Below, piece by piece: positions 9,417 through 17,746 of a DNA stretch of 64,000 nt. Source of the stretch: Aureimonas sp. AU20 (GTDB lineage Bacteria; Pseudomonadota; Alphaproteobacteria; Rhizobiales; Rhizobiaceae); the NCBI RefSeq assembly GCF_001442755.1, contig NZ_CP006370.1, positions 247,484-311,483 of the forward strand, given 5' to 3'. The position numbers and the translations under genes were made by a program. Numbering within the stretch: position 1 is the stretch's first letter; the number at the start of each line of letters is the position of its first letter. The notes beneath the pieces were generated by a model. That model was not told the DNA's origin, did no database searches, and saw only the letters and a list, made by a program, of their open reading frames with translations.

Positions 9417-9755
9417 ATGGACAAGGTCACGGCCACGCCGGAGGCCATGGCGTTCCTGGCCGAGATCGTCGCGGACCACGGCCCGGTGCTGTTTCACCAG
9501 TCCGGTGGGTGCTGCGACGGGTCCTCGCCCATGTGCTATCCCAGGGGCGAGTTCCGTATCGGCGATGGCGACGTTCTCTTGGGCCGACTTGCCGACGACA
9601 CGCCCGTCTATATCGGCGGGGCGCAGTTCGAGGTGTGGAAGCACACCGATCTCATCCTCGACGTGGTGCCGGGACGAGGCGGCATGTTCTCGCTCGACAA
9701 TGGCCGGGAGCGGCGTTTCCTGACCCGCTCCACGGTCTGCGCCGCCCCGCAATAG
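9417..9755 (+). CDS. DUF779 domain-containing protein
   Basis: A 112-residue protein made up of a single DUF779 domain. The conserved features are HQSGGCCDGSSPMCYP near residues 27-42, with a Cys pair and a third Cys that could bind a metal or take part in redox, and the central LLGRLADDTPVYIGGAQFE. DUF779 genes are usually found next to acetaldehyde dehydrogenases, as here, but no biochemical role is established. ATG 9417 has an ACGGAGG ribosome site at the right distance. The gene ends one base before the convergent modA stop. Confidence 0.88.
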   Translation: MDKVTATPEAMAFLAEIVADHGPVLFHQSGGCCDGSSPMCYPRGEFRIGDGDVLLGRLADDTPVYIGGAQFEVWKHTDLILDVVPGRGGMFSLDNGRERRFLTRSTVCAAPQ

Positions 9756-9756
9756 C

Positions 9757-10554
9757 TTACTGCGCGCTCACCACGTTGAAGCCCTGCTTCTCGAAGGCGG
9801 CCTTCGCCTTGGCGGAGCGCAGATAGGTCTGGAACGTCGCAGCGTCGGCATGGGTGGCGTCCGCCGTCTGGGCGACGGGGTAGAGGATCGGCGGGTGGCT
9901 GTCCTGCGGGAACGTGCCGACGATCTTGACGGACGGGTCGGACGCCGCGTCGGTCTTGTAGACGATGCCGAGCGGCGCCTCGCCCCGGGCAACCAGAACC
10001 AGCGCGGCGCGGACGTTCTCGGCTTCCGCCACGTTGCCCTTGACGCTGTCCCAGACGCCGAGCTTTTCCAACGCCGCCTTTCCATACTTGCCGGCGGGAA
10101 CGCTCGCGACGCTGCCCATGGCAAGCTTGCCCCCGGCGAGAAGGTCCTTCAGCGGAAAGCCTTCACGGATCTCCGTCGTGGTCGCGGCGTCCTTGGGCGC
10201 GATCAGGACGATGTCGTTTCCGAGAAGCGTCTCCCGCGTATCGGTTTTGATCAGTTTCTTGCCCTCGAGATAGTTCATCCAGTCGAGGTCGGCCGAGACG
10301 AACAGGTCGGCCGGGGCGCCGCTTTCGATCTGCTTGGCAAGCGCCGAGCTTGCCGCATAGGAGATCGTGACGGACTTGCCCGTCTCCGCCGTCCAGGCCG
10401 TGTTGATCTCGTCGAGCGCGTTCTTCAGGCTTGCCGCGGCGAAGACCACGGGCGCCTTGTCCTGCGCATGGGCCGGTTGCCCCGGCAGGAACGCAAGTCC
10501 GAGGCATGCGGTCGCGCCCGTAAGCAGGGCGAGGAAGGATCTACGGCTGGGCAT
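9757..10554 (-). CDS. modA: molybdate ABC transporter substrate-binding protein
   Basis: Periplasmic molybdate/tungstate-binding protein, 265 residues, close to the usual ModA length. The N terminus has a twin-arginine-like signal (SRRSFLALL then a hydrophobic stretch and AHAQ), suggesting Tat export. Mature sequence begins with VFAAASLKNALDEINTAW, the ModA signature, and contains AASSALAKQIESGAPADLFVSAD with the oxyanion-binding Ser residues, plus YKTDAA near the C terminus. No modB or modC gene accompanies it: it is monocistronic here, with a regulator of another family upstream and a convergent gene downstream. A ModE-like operator lies 20 bp before the start, so derepression under molybdate limitation is likely. 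The permease and ATPase must be encoded elsewhere. Confidence 0.94.
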   Translation of the reverse strand: MPSRRSFLALLTGATACLGLAFLPGQPAHAQDKAPVVFAAASLKNALDEINTAWTAETGKSVTISYAASSALAKQIESGAPADLFVSADLDWMNYLEGKKLIKTDTRETLLGNDIVLIAPKDAATTTEIREGFPLKDLLAGGKLAMGSVASVPAGKYGKAALEKLGVWDSVKGNVAEAENVRAALVLVARGEAPLGIVYKTDAASDPSVKIVGTFPQDSHPPILYPVAQTADATHADAATFQTYLRSAKAKAAFEKQGFNVVSAQ

Positions 10555-10573
10555 GGTTGTCTCCCGATCAGAG

Positions 10574-10597
10574 CGATATGGCCAGCCAGATATAACG
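10574..10597. promoter_or_regulatory. ModE-like operator upstream of modA
   Basis: A 24-bp element with half-sites CGATATGGCCAG and, inverted, CGTTATATCTGG. The right half-site is a perfect CGTTATAT match; the left is weaker. It lies 20 bp above the modA start, as expected for a ModE repressor site. Confidence 0.65.
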
Positions 10598-10787
10598 GTC
10601 TTGCCGCCGAGGGGAAGCGTGGTTTGTCGCGCCGCGATCTCGTGCGCCCAAAACCTGATCGGGAGATCGATCGCGACCCTGCCCGGCGGGGTGGCGGGAC
10701 GCCGATCGCGCCCGGCCTCGACGCCGCGCCGCTTCCCGATTGCGAGCCCGATCGCCGTGGAGGGCGCCGGCTTTCGCGAGGAGCCGT

Positions 10788-11216
10788 CTACCGGCAGGTG
10801 CGATCGAATGTCTCCCGGGCCGTCTCGACCCGGCCGAGATTTTCCTCCGCCCAGATCCAGACGCCGCAGAAGGCCGCGCCAAGACTGAGGCCGAGTTCGG
10901 TGAGCTTGTAGTCGACGCGCGGCGGCACCACGGCATGGACAGTTCGCGTCACCATCCCGTCGCGCTCCATCTGCCGCAGCGTCTGCGTCAGCATCTTCTG
11001 ACTGATGCCCGCGACATGGCGCGAAAGCTGGGTGAAGCGCAGCTCCTCGTGCTCGCTCAGGACCTCGAGCACGATCATGGTCCATTTGTCGGCCACACGC
11101 CCGATCAGATCGTTGACCAGCGCTTCCACCCTGGGGTCGCTGTCGGCCGGCGGCTTGGTCTGGGCGATGGCCCGCGCCCTGCGGACCGTGGCGTCGTCGA
11201 AGGGAAGGCTGGACAT
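10788..11216 (-). CDS. HxlR family transcriptional regulator
   Basis: A 142-residue winged helix-turn-helix protein with the HxlR core: DKWTMIVLEVLSEHEELRFTQLSRHVAGISQKMLTQTLRQMERDGMVTR, then the wing and PRVDYKLTELGLSL. Residues 30-125 cover the HTH_HxlR domain. These regulators commonly respond to aldehydes, quinones or redox stress and control a neighbouring gene. Here the neighbour is a divergent SDR gene 105 bp away, its most likely target. There is no Cys in the HTH core; a single Cys lies near residue 115. Start ATG 11216. Confidence 0.92.
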   Translation of the reverse strand: MSSLPFDDATVRRARAIAQTKPPADSDPRVEALVNDLIGRVADKWTMIVLEVLSEHEELRFTQLSRHVAGISQKMLTQTLRQMERDGMVTRTVHAVVPPRVDYKLTELGLSLGAAFCGVWIWAEENLGRVETARETFDRTCR

Positions 11217-11321
11217 CGCGTCACTCTCCGAAAGGTGCGTATGGATATTTTCGGTGCCTTCTTCCTATCGCATCGTGGATCGACAGATAAGAGCGCATCG
11301 AACCCAGGCAGGAGCTTTCCC

Positions 11322-12086
11322 ATGAAGCAGACCGGCAACACCATTCTCGTCACCGGCGGCGGTTCCGGCATCGGCGAAGCGCTGGCCCAGCGCTTCCACG
11401 ACAACGGCAACACCGTGATCGTGGCCGGACGCCGAAAGGAGGCGCTGGAGCGCGCCTGCGAAGGGCGCGCCGACATGCACGCCATCACCCTCGACATCGA
11501 AAGCGCGGCGGGAGTGGCCGACTTCGCCGAGCGGCTGCTCGCCGCCCACCCCGCCCTCAACGTCATCGTCAACAATGCCGGCATCATGCGCTTCGAGGCT
11601 TTGGACCAGAGCCGCGATCTCACGGACGCGGAAGCGACGGTGACCACCAACCTCCTCGGGCCGATCCGCCTGACGAACGCCCTGATCGACCACCTCGTCG
11701 CTCGGCCCGATGCCGCCATCGTCAACGTGACCTCGGGGCTGGCCTTCGTGCCGCTGGTCACGACGCCCACCTACAACGCCACCAAGGCGGCCATGCACTC
11801 CTACACCGTGTCGATGCGCGAGGTGTTGAAGGGGCGGGTCGAGGTCATCGAGCTCGCGCCGCCCGCCGTGCAGACCGGTCTCACCCCAGGCCAGGAAAGC
11901 CGCCCCGGCTACCTGCCGCTCGAGGCCTTCATCGACGAGGTCATGGCGCTCTTCGCGAGCGAGCCGACGCCGCGGGAGATCCTGGTGGAGCGGGTCGGGT
12001 TCCTGCGCCGCGCGGAAGCCGAAGGGCGCTTCGACGACACGCTGCGCACGCTGAACGAGATGGCCGCCAAGGCGCACGAGGGCTGA
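11322..12086 (+). CDS. SDR family oxidoreductase (DltE-like)
   Basis: A 254-residue short-chain dehydrogenase. The Rossmann motif is TGGGSGIG at residues 11-18, NNAG lies near 85, and the catalytic pair is Y-x3-K in YNATKAAMH near residue 150. Sequence around SGLAFVPLVTTPTYNATKAAMHSYT and the C-terminal FAS...PREILVERVGFLRRAE resembles the DltE group (COG3967), whose substrates in Gram-negative bacteria are not defined. Starts at ATG 11322 with a GGCAGGAG ribosome site. It is divergent from an HxlR regulator, which probably represses it. Confidence 0.92.
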   Translation: MKQTGNTILVTGGGSGIGEALAQRFHDNGNTVIVAGRRKEALERACEGRADMHAITLDIESAAGVADFAERLLAAHPALNVIVNNAGIMRFEALDQSRDLTDAEATVTTNLLGPIRLTNALIDHLVARPDAAIVNVTSGLAFVPLVTTPTYNATKAAMHSYTVSMREVLKGRVEVIELAPPAVQTGLTPGQESRPGYLPLEAFIDEVMALFASEPTPREILVERVGFLRRAEAEGRFDDTLRTLNEMAAKAHEG

Positions 12087-12242
12087 CGCACCGAACCATC
12101 GCGTGACCGGAGCCTGCGATCCGTCGCCTCCGGTCGCGCCTCACGGGCGCGGAAAACCCGCGTCAGGCCGGCAGGAAGCCGAACGATGCGAGGATCGCGC
12201 CCCCGCTCAAGCCGCCAGATCGTTCGGGTTGCGAGGGGCTCG

Positions 12243-12740
12243 TCAGACCGGGTCGCTGCCCTCTGCGTAGATCGCGGCGAGCCTCTCGATGCCCTCCCGG
12301 TCTTCCCCGTCGAAGCGCGAGGGAATGGGACTGTCGAGATCGAGGACGCCGACCACCCGCCCCTCCCGAAGCAGCGGAACCACGAGCTCCGAACGGGAGG
12401 CGGCGTCGCAGGCGATGTGACCGGGAAAGGCATGGACATCGTCCACGAGAACCGTCGCGGCCCGTTCGACGGCGGTCCCGCACACGCCCCGGCCGACCGG
12501 AATGCGCACGCAGGCGGGCTTGCCCTGGAAGGGGCCGAGCACGAGTTCGGAGTTCGCCCGGAGAAAGTAGAAGCCCGCCCAGTTCAGGTGAGGTAGCGAT
12601 GTGAACAGGAGAGCCGAGAGATTGGCCGCATTGGCGATACCGTCCCGTTCGCCGGCGATGAGGGCCGCGAACTGTCCCGCCAAAGCCTCGTAAAGCTCAG
12701 GCTTCGTTGCGTGCTCTTCGGCTGGGCTCGTCACGAACAT
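12243..12740 (-). CDS. msrC: GAF-domain free methionine-(R)-sulfoxide reductase
   Basis: A 165-residue cytoplasmic enzyme that reduces free L-methionine-(R)-sulfoxide with electrons from thioredoxin. The single GAF domain contains LNWAGFYFL, the active-site Cys region KPACVRIPVGRGVCGTAV and a third Cys in HIACDAASRSELVVPL; these three Cys positions are the fRMsr hallmark. Length matches E. coli MsrC (YebR, 165). Stand-alone gene, start ATG 12740. Confidence 0.93.
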   Translation of the reverse strand: MFVTSPAEEHATKPELYEALAGQFAALIAGERDGIANAANLSALLFTSLPHLNWAGFYFLRANSELVLGPFQGKPACVRIPVGRGVCGTAVERAATVLVDDVHAFPGHIACDAASRSELVVPLLREGRVVGVLDLDSPIPSRFDGEDREGIERLAAIYAEGSDPV

Positions 12741-13048
12741 GGTCTCGATCCTCCGAACGAATGCGCGGCACGCGGCCTGGCACGCTCCTGAGGGAAGGTT
12801 GGGCGCGGGTGCCGCTCCGGCTCAGGCCTTCGCCCTCTCGCGCTTAAGGCTGGCCATGTCAACAAACCGCCTATCCATGCCGACGCAAAGCGCAAGCGCC
12901 CGGGAATATGACACCTTTCGAGCTGTTGGAATCCGTCGGCCAGTCGCTGTATTCTCCGGGATATAGCCGATGCGCCAAACCTCTATGGTGGTTGGAGGCC
13001 GGGAGATTCGCGGCGCCCCGTTTGGGGCCGTTTCGAAAGGAGATTTCA
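12741..13048. other. intergenic region, no gene recognised
   Basis: 308 bp between the reductase gene and the next gene. Short open frames on both strands have no protein-like character. The right part is less GC-rich and ends in the ribosome site of the following TTG-initiated gene, so it probably carries that gene's promoter. Confidence 0.5.
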
Positions 13049-13396
13049 TTGACCGAAGACGCCGACATTCGCCTGTTTTCCTACGGCACGCTTCAACAGG
13101 AGAACGTTCAGATCGCGTCGTTCGGGCGCAAACTGGCTGGGGCGCCGGACGCGATCCGAGGCTTTCGGCGCGAGATGCTGGAGATCACGGACCCAGCCGT
13201 CCTCGAAACGAGCGGGGAGCGCTTTCACCCCGTCGTCATGCCGTCGGACGACGCCTCGGATCTCGTCGAGGGGACGCTCTTCCGGATCACGGGCGAAGAG
13301 CTTGCAGCCGCGGATCGCTACGAGGTGGACGATTATCGGCGCGTGGAGGCGACGACCGTGTCGGGCCTTCTCGCCTGGGTGTATGTCCGGGCATGA
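13049..13396 (+). CDS. gamma-glutamylcyclotransferase family protein (AIG2-like), TTG start
   Basis: A 115-residue protein of the gamma-glutamylcyclotransferase-like fold. LFSYGTLQQENVQ near residues 9-20 is the substrate-binding YGTL motif, and EGTLFRIT ... LAAADRYEVDDYRRV contains the usual acidic residue and Tyr pattern. Members cleave gamma-glutamyl amines or peptides to 5-oxoproline; the exact substrate is unknown here. There is no ATG near the N terminus, but TTG 13049 lies six bases after a GAAAGGAG ribosome site, which decides the start. 5-oxoproline production would fit loosely with the PxpA-like genes in this window, but that link is speculative. Confidence 0.82.
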   Translation: MTEDADIRLFSYGTLQQENVQIASFGRKLAGAPDAIRGFRREMLEITDPAVLETSGERFHPVVMPSDDASDLVEGTLFRITGEELAAADRYEVDDYRRVEATTVSGLLAWVYVRA

Positions 13397-13542
13397 TGTC
13401 GCGCGAACGCCCGAGTGCGCGGATGCTCCTCGTCCGGCTCGAAGGCCCAGCCTCGCGGCGCGTCTGCCCTCCCCTCACGCCGACCGGCCTTGCGTCACCC
13501 GCTGTTGGAGACGCGACTGGCTGCGGTCGGTAGGCTGAGGCG

Positions 13543-14100
13543 ATGGCGATCCTTCCCCGCCTTTATTCCGACAACGATGTCGCGGGCATGCTCTATGCGC
13601 CGGGAGACGATCCGGACACCGTTCTCGCGGAGTTCATGCGCCTGTTGCTGGCGGAGGGCTGGGACGTTCTCGGCATCCTTCAGCGGCGCGTGGCGGATGC
13701 TCCCTCGAAAAGCCGTTCCGTGGAGTTCGTTCTGGCTCCGGAGATGGAATGGCCGGAAGCCGGAAGCGACGAAGGCCGGTACGAGGGACGCGCGTCCGAC
13801 AGACTTCCCGAACTCGGACACCGCCTTGCGGGTGCGCTGGATCGAAAGCCCGACCTCATCCTGCTCAACCGCTTCGGCCGCGCCGAGCTCGAGGGCGGCG
13901 GACTGGTCGAAATCCTGTCCGCCGCCCTCGTCGATATCGTGCCGATCGCCGTGGCCGTTCCGATCGGGCTGCGCGACGCCTGGGTCCGAAGCACCGGTGG
14001 GCTGGCGGTCTCCGTGCGCCCGGACGCCCAAAGGCTCCTGCACTGGTGGCGCTCGCTGGGCAACGGACCGCGTTCCCAGGAAACCAAGCGTTCAGGCTGA
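13543..14100 (+). CDS. DUF2478 domain-containing protein
   Basis: A 185-residue protein with the DUF2478 pattern: GMLYAPGDDPDTVLAEF at the N terminus, LGILQRR, then DLILLNRFGRAELEGGGL and TVAVPIGLRDAW-like sequence (here AVAVPIGLRDAWV). The family is often annotated as linked to molybdenum metabolism because of its genome neighbourhoods; I do not know a proven function. It lies 3.5 kb from the ModE/modA group but has no ModE-like palindrome directly upstream. Start ATG 13543. Confidence 0.8.
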   Translation: MAILPRLYSDNDVAGMLYAPGDDPDTVLAEFMRLLLAEGWDVLGILQRRVADAPSKSRSVEFVLAPEMEWPEAGSDEGRYEGRASDRLPELGHRLAGALDRKPDLILLNRFGRAELEGGGLVEILSAALVDIVPIAVAVPIGLRDAWVRSTGGLAVSVRPDAQRLLHWWRSLGNGPRSQETKRSG

Positions 14101-14527
14101 CGCGAACGGGCCTTCCGCGCTCCCCTCCCCACTCCGCGATAGGCCGCTCCCGTTCGGCAAGCGCCGCCGCCGCCGACTCGTCTCAGAAGGCGCGGGCGAG
14201 GAGCTTCAGGAAACCTTCCGCGAACACGGCCGGACCGATGCGGAAACTGGGGGCGGCAGTCGATCTCGGCAATACAACCATAGAAAGAAAGCCGCCAAGG
14301 GCGTGTTCGACTTCGTTTGTTGGCAGGCTTTAAAAATTGACAGGCAGACTATGCATGAACTGCATTTAAGTGTTCTTATAAAGTCAACCGTCGTCGCCTC
14401 GAGTTGGCACGCTTCCTGCTGAGGTCGTTCCGACGTGTCGATGGGTGTGGGGCTTCAGACCTCGCCGATCGGGTGCTGAACTCTTGTTCGCCGGCCCCGT
14501 GGCCGGAACCGGGTAGGAAGGCGTGCG
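14101..14527. other. intergenic region with AT-rich promoter-like segment
   Basis: 427 bp before the AraC-type regulator gene. The left half is GC-rich without a protein-like frame. From about 14280 to 14390 the composition becomes AT-rich; it contains TTGACA at 14337-14342 and the inverted pair ATGCA/TGCAT (14351-14355, 14361-14365). This is the likely promoter and regulatory region of the AraC-type gene. Confidence 0.45.
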
Positions 14528-15481
14528 ATGCGAATGAGCTATTCCACCAACCAGAGCCCAGGCGGCCAGCGCAAGCAGTTCTGGCAGGACGCGGTTTCGC
14601 GGACCTACTTCCCGCTCGACATCCAATTCCGCAACGCGCAGGAGTTCGCGGGCGATCTCGACTTCTGGTCGCTCGGCCAGGTCTCGATCTCGCGCAACCA
14701 TTGCGACGGGCTGCTCTATCGGCGGCGGGAGCGCCATCTCGTGTCGGAGCGCGAGGAAAGCTATCTCATCACCGTGCCGGACATCGCCGAGATCCGCTTT
14801 TCGCAGGACAATCAGGACGTGACCTGCCGACCCGGGCAGTTCCTGATCGAGCGCAGCCACCTGCCCTATGAGTTCAGCCACCGCGAGCGCGCCGCGCTCT
14901 GGGTGATGAAGGTGCCGAGCGCACTGCTTCGTTCGCGCATCGCGCGGCCCGAGCGGCTGGCGACCCTTCAGTTCGACGCCAGCCGCAGCGTCGGCGCCCT
15001 GTTCGTGGACATGGTGCGCATGACGGCGCCACGTCTGGACGAGATGGACGAGGCGGCGCGCGACCGCATGGGCGGCCATCTCGTGGATCTCCTGGCCATG
15101 GCGGTGGAGGCCGACCAGCGCGTCCTGTCGGGCTCGCGCTCATCGGTGCGCAACGCCCATCTTCACCGCGCCGAGCATTTCATCCGCGCGCGCCTTCGCG
15201 AAACCGACTTGTCGCCGCAGCGCATCGCGGAGGGCTGCGGCATATCCTTGCGCTACCTCCACCAGCTCTTCGAGGCCGAGGGCACCACGGTCTGCGCCCA
15301 TATCCGCACCCAGCGCCTTCTGATGTGCGACTCGCTCCTGAAGGATCCGCAGAACCATCGCCGCGCCATTTCCGAGATCGCCTACGAGTGGGGCTTCGGC
15401 GATCAGGCGCAGTTCAGCCGGAACTACCGTGCCCAGTTCGGCCGAAGCCCAAGCGAGACCCGCGCCGCCGCGCGCGGGTGA
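14528..15481 (+). CDS. AraC family transcriptional regulator
   Basis: A 317-residue regulator with an N-terminal AraC-binding-like domain (residues 15-200; FWSLGQVSISRNHCDG and the SYLITVPD strand) and a C-terminal double HTH (residues 215-315). The second HTH has AISEIAYEWGFGDQAQFSRNYRAQFGRSPSE, the conserved AraC signature. Proteins with this domain pair (FeaR/NahR-independent XylS-like group) usually control degradation genes. It lies 220 bp upstream of and in the same direction as the hydantoinase/importer/molybdenum hydroxylase operon, so it is the best candidate activator. ATG 14528 follows AGGAAGG; ATG 14534 is an alternative. Confidence 0.9.
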   Translation: MRMSYSTNQSPGGQRKQFWQDAVSRTYFPLDIQFRNAQEFAGDLDFWSLGQVSISRNHCDGLLYRRRERHLVSEREESYLITVPDIAEIRFSQDNQDVTCRPGQFLIERSHLPYEFSHRERAALWVMKVPSALLRSRIARPERLATLQFDASRSVGALFVDMVRMTAPRLDEMDEAARDRMGGHLVDLLAMAVEADQRVLSGSRSSVRNAHLHRAEHFIRARLRETDLSPQRIAEGCGISLRYLHQLFEAEGTTVCAHIRTQRLLMCDSLLKDPQNHRRAISEIAYEWGFGDQAQFSRNYRAQFGRSPSETRAAARG

Positions 15482-15701
15482 TCATCGATAGTGCAACGCA
15501 CAAAGGCGCCTAAGACTTGGGCGGCGAGTGCGCGCCGGCGCAAGGATTGATGCGCTGGCCGACAAGAGCGGCCCGGCGAAAGCCTCTTTAATCCCCCGGC
15601 AACCTTTCGAAAATCACCGACCGTCCTTGTGAGAACGGGCGAGGATCGCATCGATCCCTCGCGCCGCCGGGCACTCTCGTGCCGACAAGCCCGGTCGAAG
15701 C

Positions 15702-17741
15702 ATGGGATGTGCCGCCTTGCAGAATCTTCGCGTCGCCGTCGATGTCGGCGGCACCTTCACCGACATCTGCATCATGGACGAGGACACCGGCCTCATCCGC
15801 ATCGAGAAGACGTCCTCCACCAAGGACCCGATCGAGGGAATCCTCGCCGGTGTCGGCAAGGCGGGGATCGACCTGTCCAAGGTCGCCCTGTTCAGCCACG
15901 GCACCACGGTCGCCACCAACGCGCTGATCACGCGCCGTCTGCCGCGCACCGCCATGGTGTGCAGCGCCGGCTTTCGCGACGTGCTCGAAATCCGCCGCGC
16001 CAACAAGGAAGACCTTTGGGACGTCTACAAGGACGTCGTGAAACCCTATATCCCGCGCCGCGACCGGCTGACGGTGCCTGAGCGCGTCGATTCCGCCGGC
16101 AAGGTGGTCGAGCCGCTGGACGAGGCGGCCGCGCGCGATGTCGCGCGCATTCTCAAGAAGCGCGGCGTCGAGGCCATCGCCGTCTGCTTCATGAACGCCT
16201 ATCTCAACGGCGAGCCGGAACGGCGCATGCGCGAGATCCTGCTGGAGGCCATGCCGGACGTGCCGGTGTCGATCTCCTCGCAGGTCCTGCCCGAGATCTT
16301 CGAGCACGAGCGCTTCTCGACCACCGTCGCCAACGCCGCCCTTTCGCCGGTCGTCGTCAGCTACACGACGCGCCTGGGCGAGCGCTTGGCGACGGAGGGC
16401 TACACCCGCGATCTCCTCCTCCTGCACACCGGCGGCGGCGTGATGACGCCGGCCAGCGTCAAGGATTTCGCCGCGCGGCTCGCGGGCTCCGGCATCGCGG
16501 CGGGCGCTATCGCCTCGCGCCACATCGCCTCGCTCTGCGGCTATCCCAACTCGATCGGCCTCGACATGGGCGGCACGTCCACGGACGTCTCGCTCGCCTA
16601 CGAGGGCCAGTCGCGCGTCACCAAGGACTGGTTCATCGAGTTCGGCTATCCCATCCGCTTCTCCTCGATCGAGGTGCTGACCATCGGCGCGGGCGGCGGC
16701 TCGCTCGCCTGGACCGACGAGGCGGGAAGCTTACGCAACGGACCGCAGTCGGCAGGCGCCTTTCCCGGCCCCGCCTGCTACGGCAACGGCAACCGCCAGC
16801 CCACCAACACCGACGCCAACGTCACGCTCGGGCGCCTCGGCACGAGCCTTGCCGGCGGCAAGGTGCAGCTCGACGCCTCGCTCGCCCGCCAGGCCGTCGA
16901 AGAAGGCGTCGGCAAGCCCTTCGGCCTCTCGGCCGAGGCGGCGTCCGACGCGATCCTGCGCGTGGCCAACGCCAACATGTCGGACGCCGTGCGCCTGATC
17001 TCGATCAGCCGCGGCTACGACCCCCGCGACTTCGCCCTCGTCGCCTTCGGCGGGGCCGGCGCGCTGCACGGGGTGGATGTCGCGCGCGAGCTCGCCATTC
17101 CCGCCGTGATCGTGCCGCCCAATCCCGGCGTCACCTCGGCGCTCGGCTGTCTCCTCGTCGACATGCAGCACGACTTCTCCGAGAACTGCATGGTGGAGGG
17201 CACGGAGGCCGAGCCCGCCGACATCGAGGCCCGCTTTGCCCGCATCGAGCGCGAGGCGCTGGACCGGCTGACGCACGAGGGCGTGGCGACAAGCGATATC
17301 GTGCTCCAGCGCTCGATCGACATGATGTATCGCGGCCAGTGGCGCTCGCTCGCCGTCTCGGTGCCGAGCCCGATCACCTCGATCGAGGCGCTGGTCGCCG
17401 ACTTCCACCGCGAGCACCAGCGCGAATACAATTTCCGCCGCGACGACGCGCCGGTCAGCTTCTTCCGCGTCAACGTCAAGGCGATCGGCGTCGTGCCGAA
17501 GGCCGAACTCGCCGTCCACGAGCCGACGGGTGTAACCCCAGATCCCGTTTCGCGCCGCACGGTCTGGTTCGACAACGCGCCCCACGACACGCCGGTCTAC
17601 AGCCGCGACGACCTGCCCTGCGGCTTCTCCTTCCGGGGGCCGGCGATCGTCGGACAGGTGGACTCCACCGTGGTCGTGCCGCCCGGCTCGCTCGCCGAGG
17701 TCGACAAATATCTGAACATCATCATCCGCGTGAAGGGCTGA
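15702..17741 (+). CDS. hyuA: hydantoinase/oxoprolinase family protein, subunit A (ATP-dependent)
   Basis: The ATP-binding subunit (679 residues) of a two-subunit ATP-dependent amidohydrolase. VDVGGTFTD at residues 14-21 and GLDMGGTSTDVS near 286 are the two ASKHA phosphate motifs; the Hydant_A core and the ISRGYDPRDFALVAFGGAGALH motif follow, with a C-terminal beta domain from about 520. Known family members hydrolyse N-methylhydantoin, 5-oxoproline or lactams such as caprolactam, or (in carboxylases) phosphorylate ketones. First gene of the long rightward operon; the hyuB gene follows after 5 bp. Substrate not determinable from motifs. The ATG is weakly supported by a ribosome site; TTG 15717 is an alternative. 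Confidence 0.92.
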   Translation: MGCAALQNLRVAVDVGGTFTDICIMDEDTGLIRIEKTSSTKDPIEGILAGVGKAGIDLSKVALFSHGTTVATNALITRRLPRTAMVCSAGFRDVLEIRRANKEDLWDVYKDVVKPYIPRRDRLTVPERVDSAGKVVEPLDEAAARDVARILKKRGVEAIAVCFMNAYLNGEPERRMREILLEAMPDVPVSISSQVLPEIFEHERFSTTVANAALSPVVVSYTTRLGERLATEGYTRDLLLLHTGGGVMTPASVKDFAARLAGSGIAAGAIASRHIASLCGYPNSIGLDMGGTSTDVSLAYEGQSRVTKDWFIEFGYPIRFSSIEVLTIGAGGGSLAWTDEAGSLRNGPQSAGAFPGPACYGNGNRQPTNTDANVTLGRLGTSLAGGKVQLDASLARQAVEEGVGKPFGLSAEAASDAILRVANANMSDAVRLISISRGYDPRDFALVAFGGAGALHGVDVARELAIPAVIVPPNPGVTSALGCLLVDMQHDFSENCMVEGTEAEPADIEARFARIEREALDRLTHEGVATSDIVLQRSIDMMYRGQWRSLAVSVPSPITSIEALVADFHREHQREYNFRRDDAPVSFFRVNVKAIGVVPKAELAVHEPTGVTPDPVSRRTVWFDNAPHDTPVYSRDDLPCGFSFRGPAIVGQVDSTVVVPPGSLAEVDKYLNIIIRVKG

Positions 17742-17746
17742 ACGAG

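Noticed and set aside
12105..12135. GACCGGAG/CTCCGGTC hairpin after the SDR gene
   Set aside because: Stem of 8 bp with a 15-nt loop and no U-run; not convincing as a terminator.
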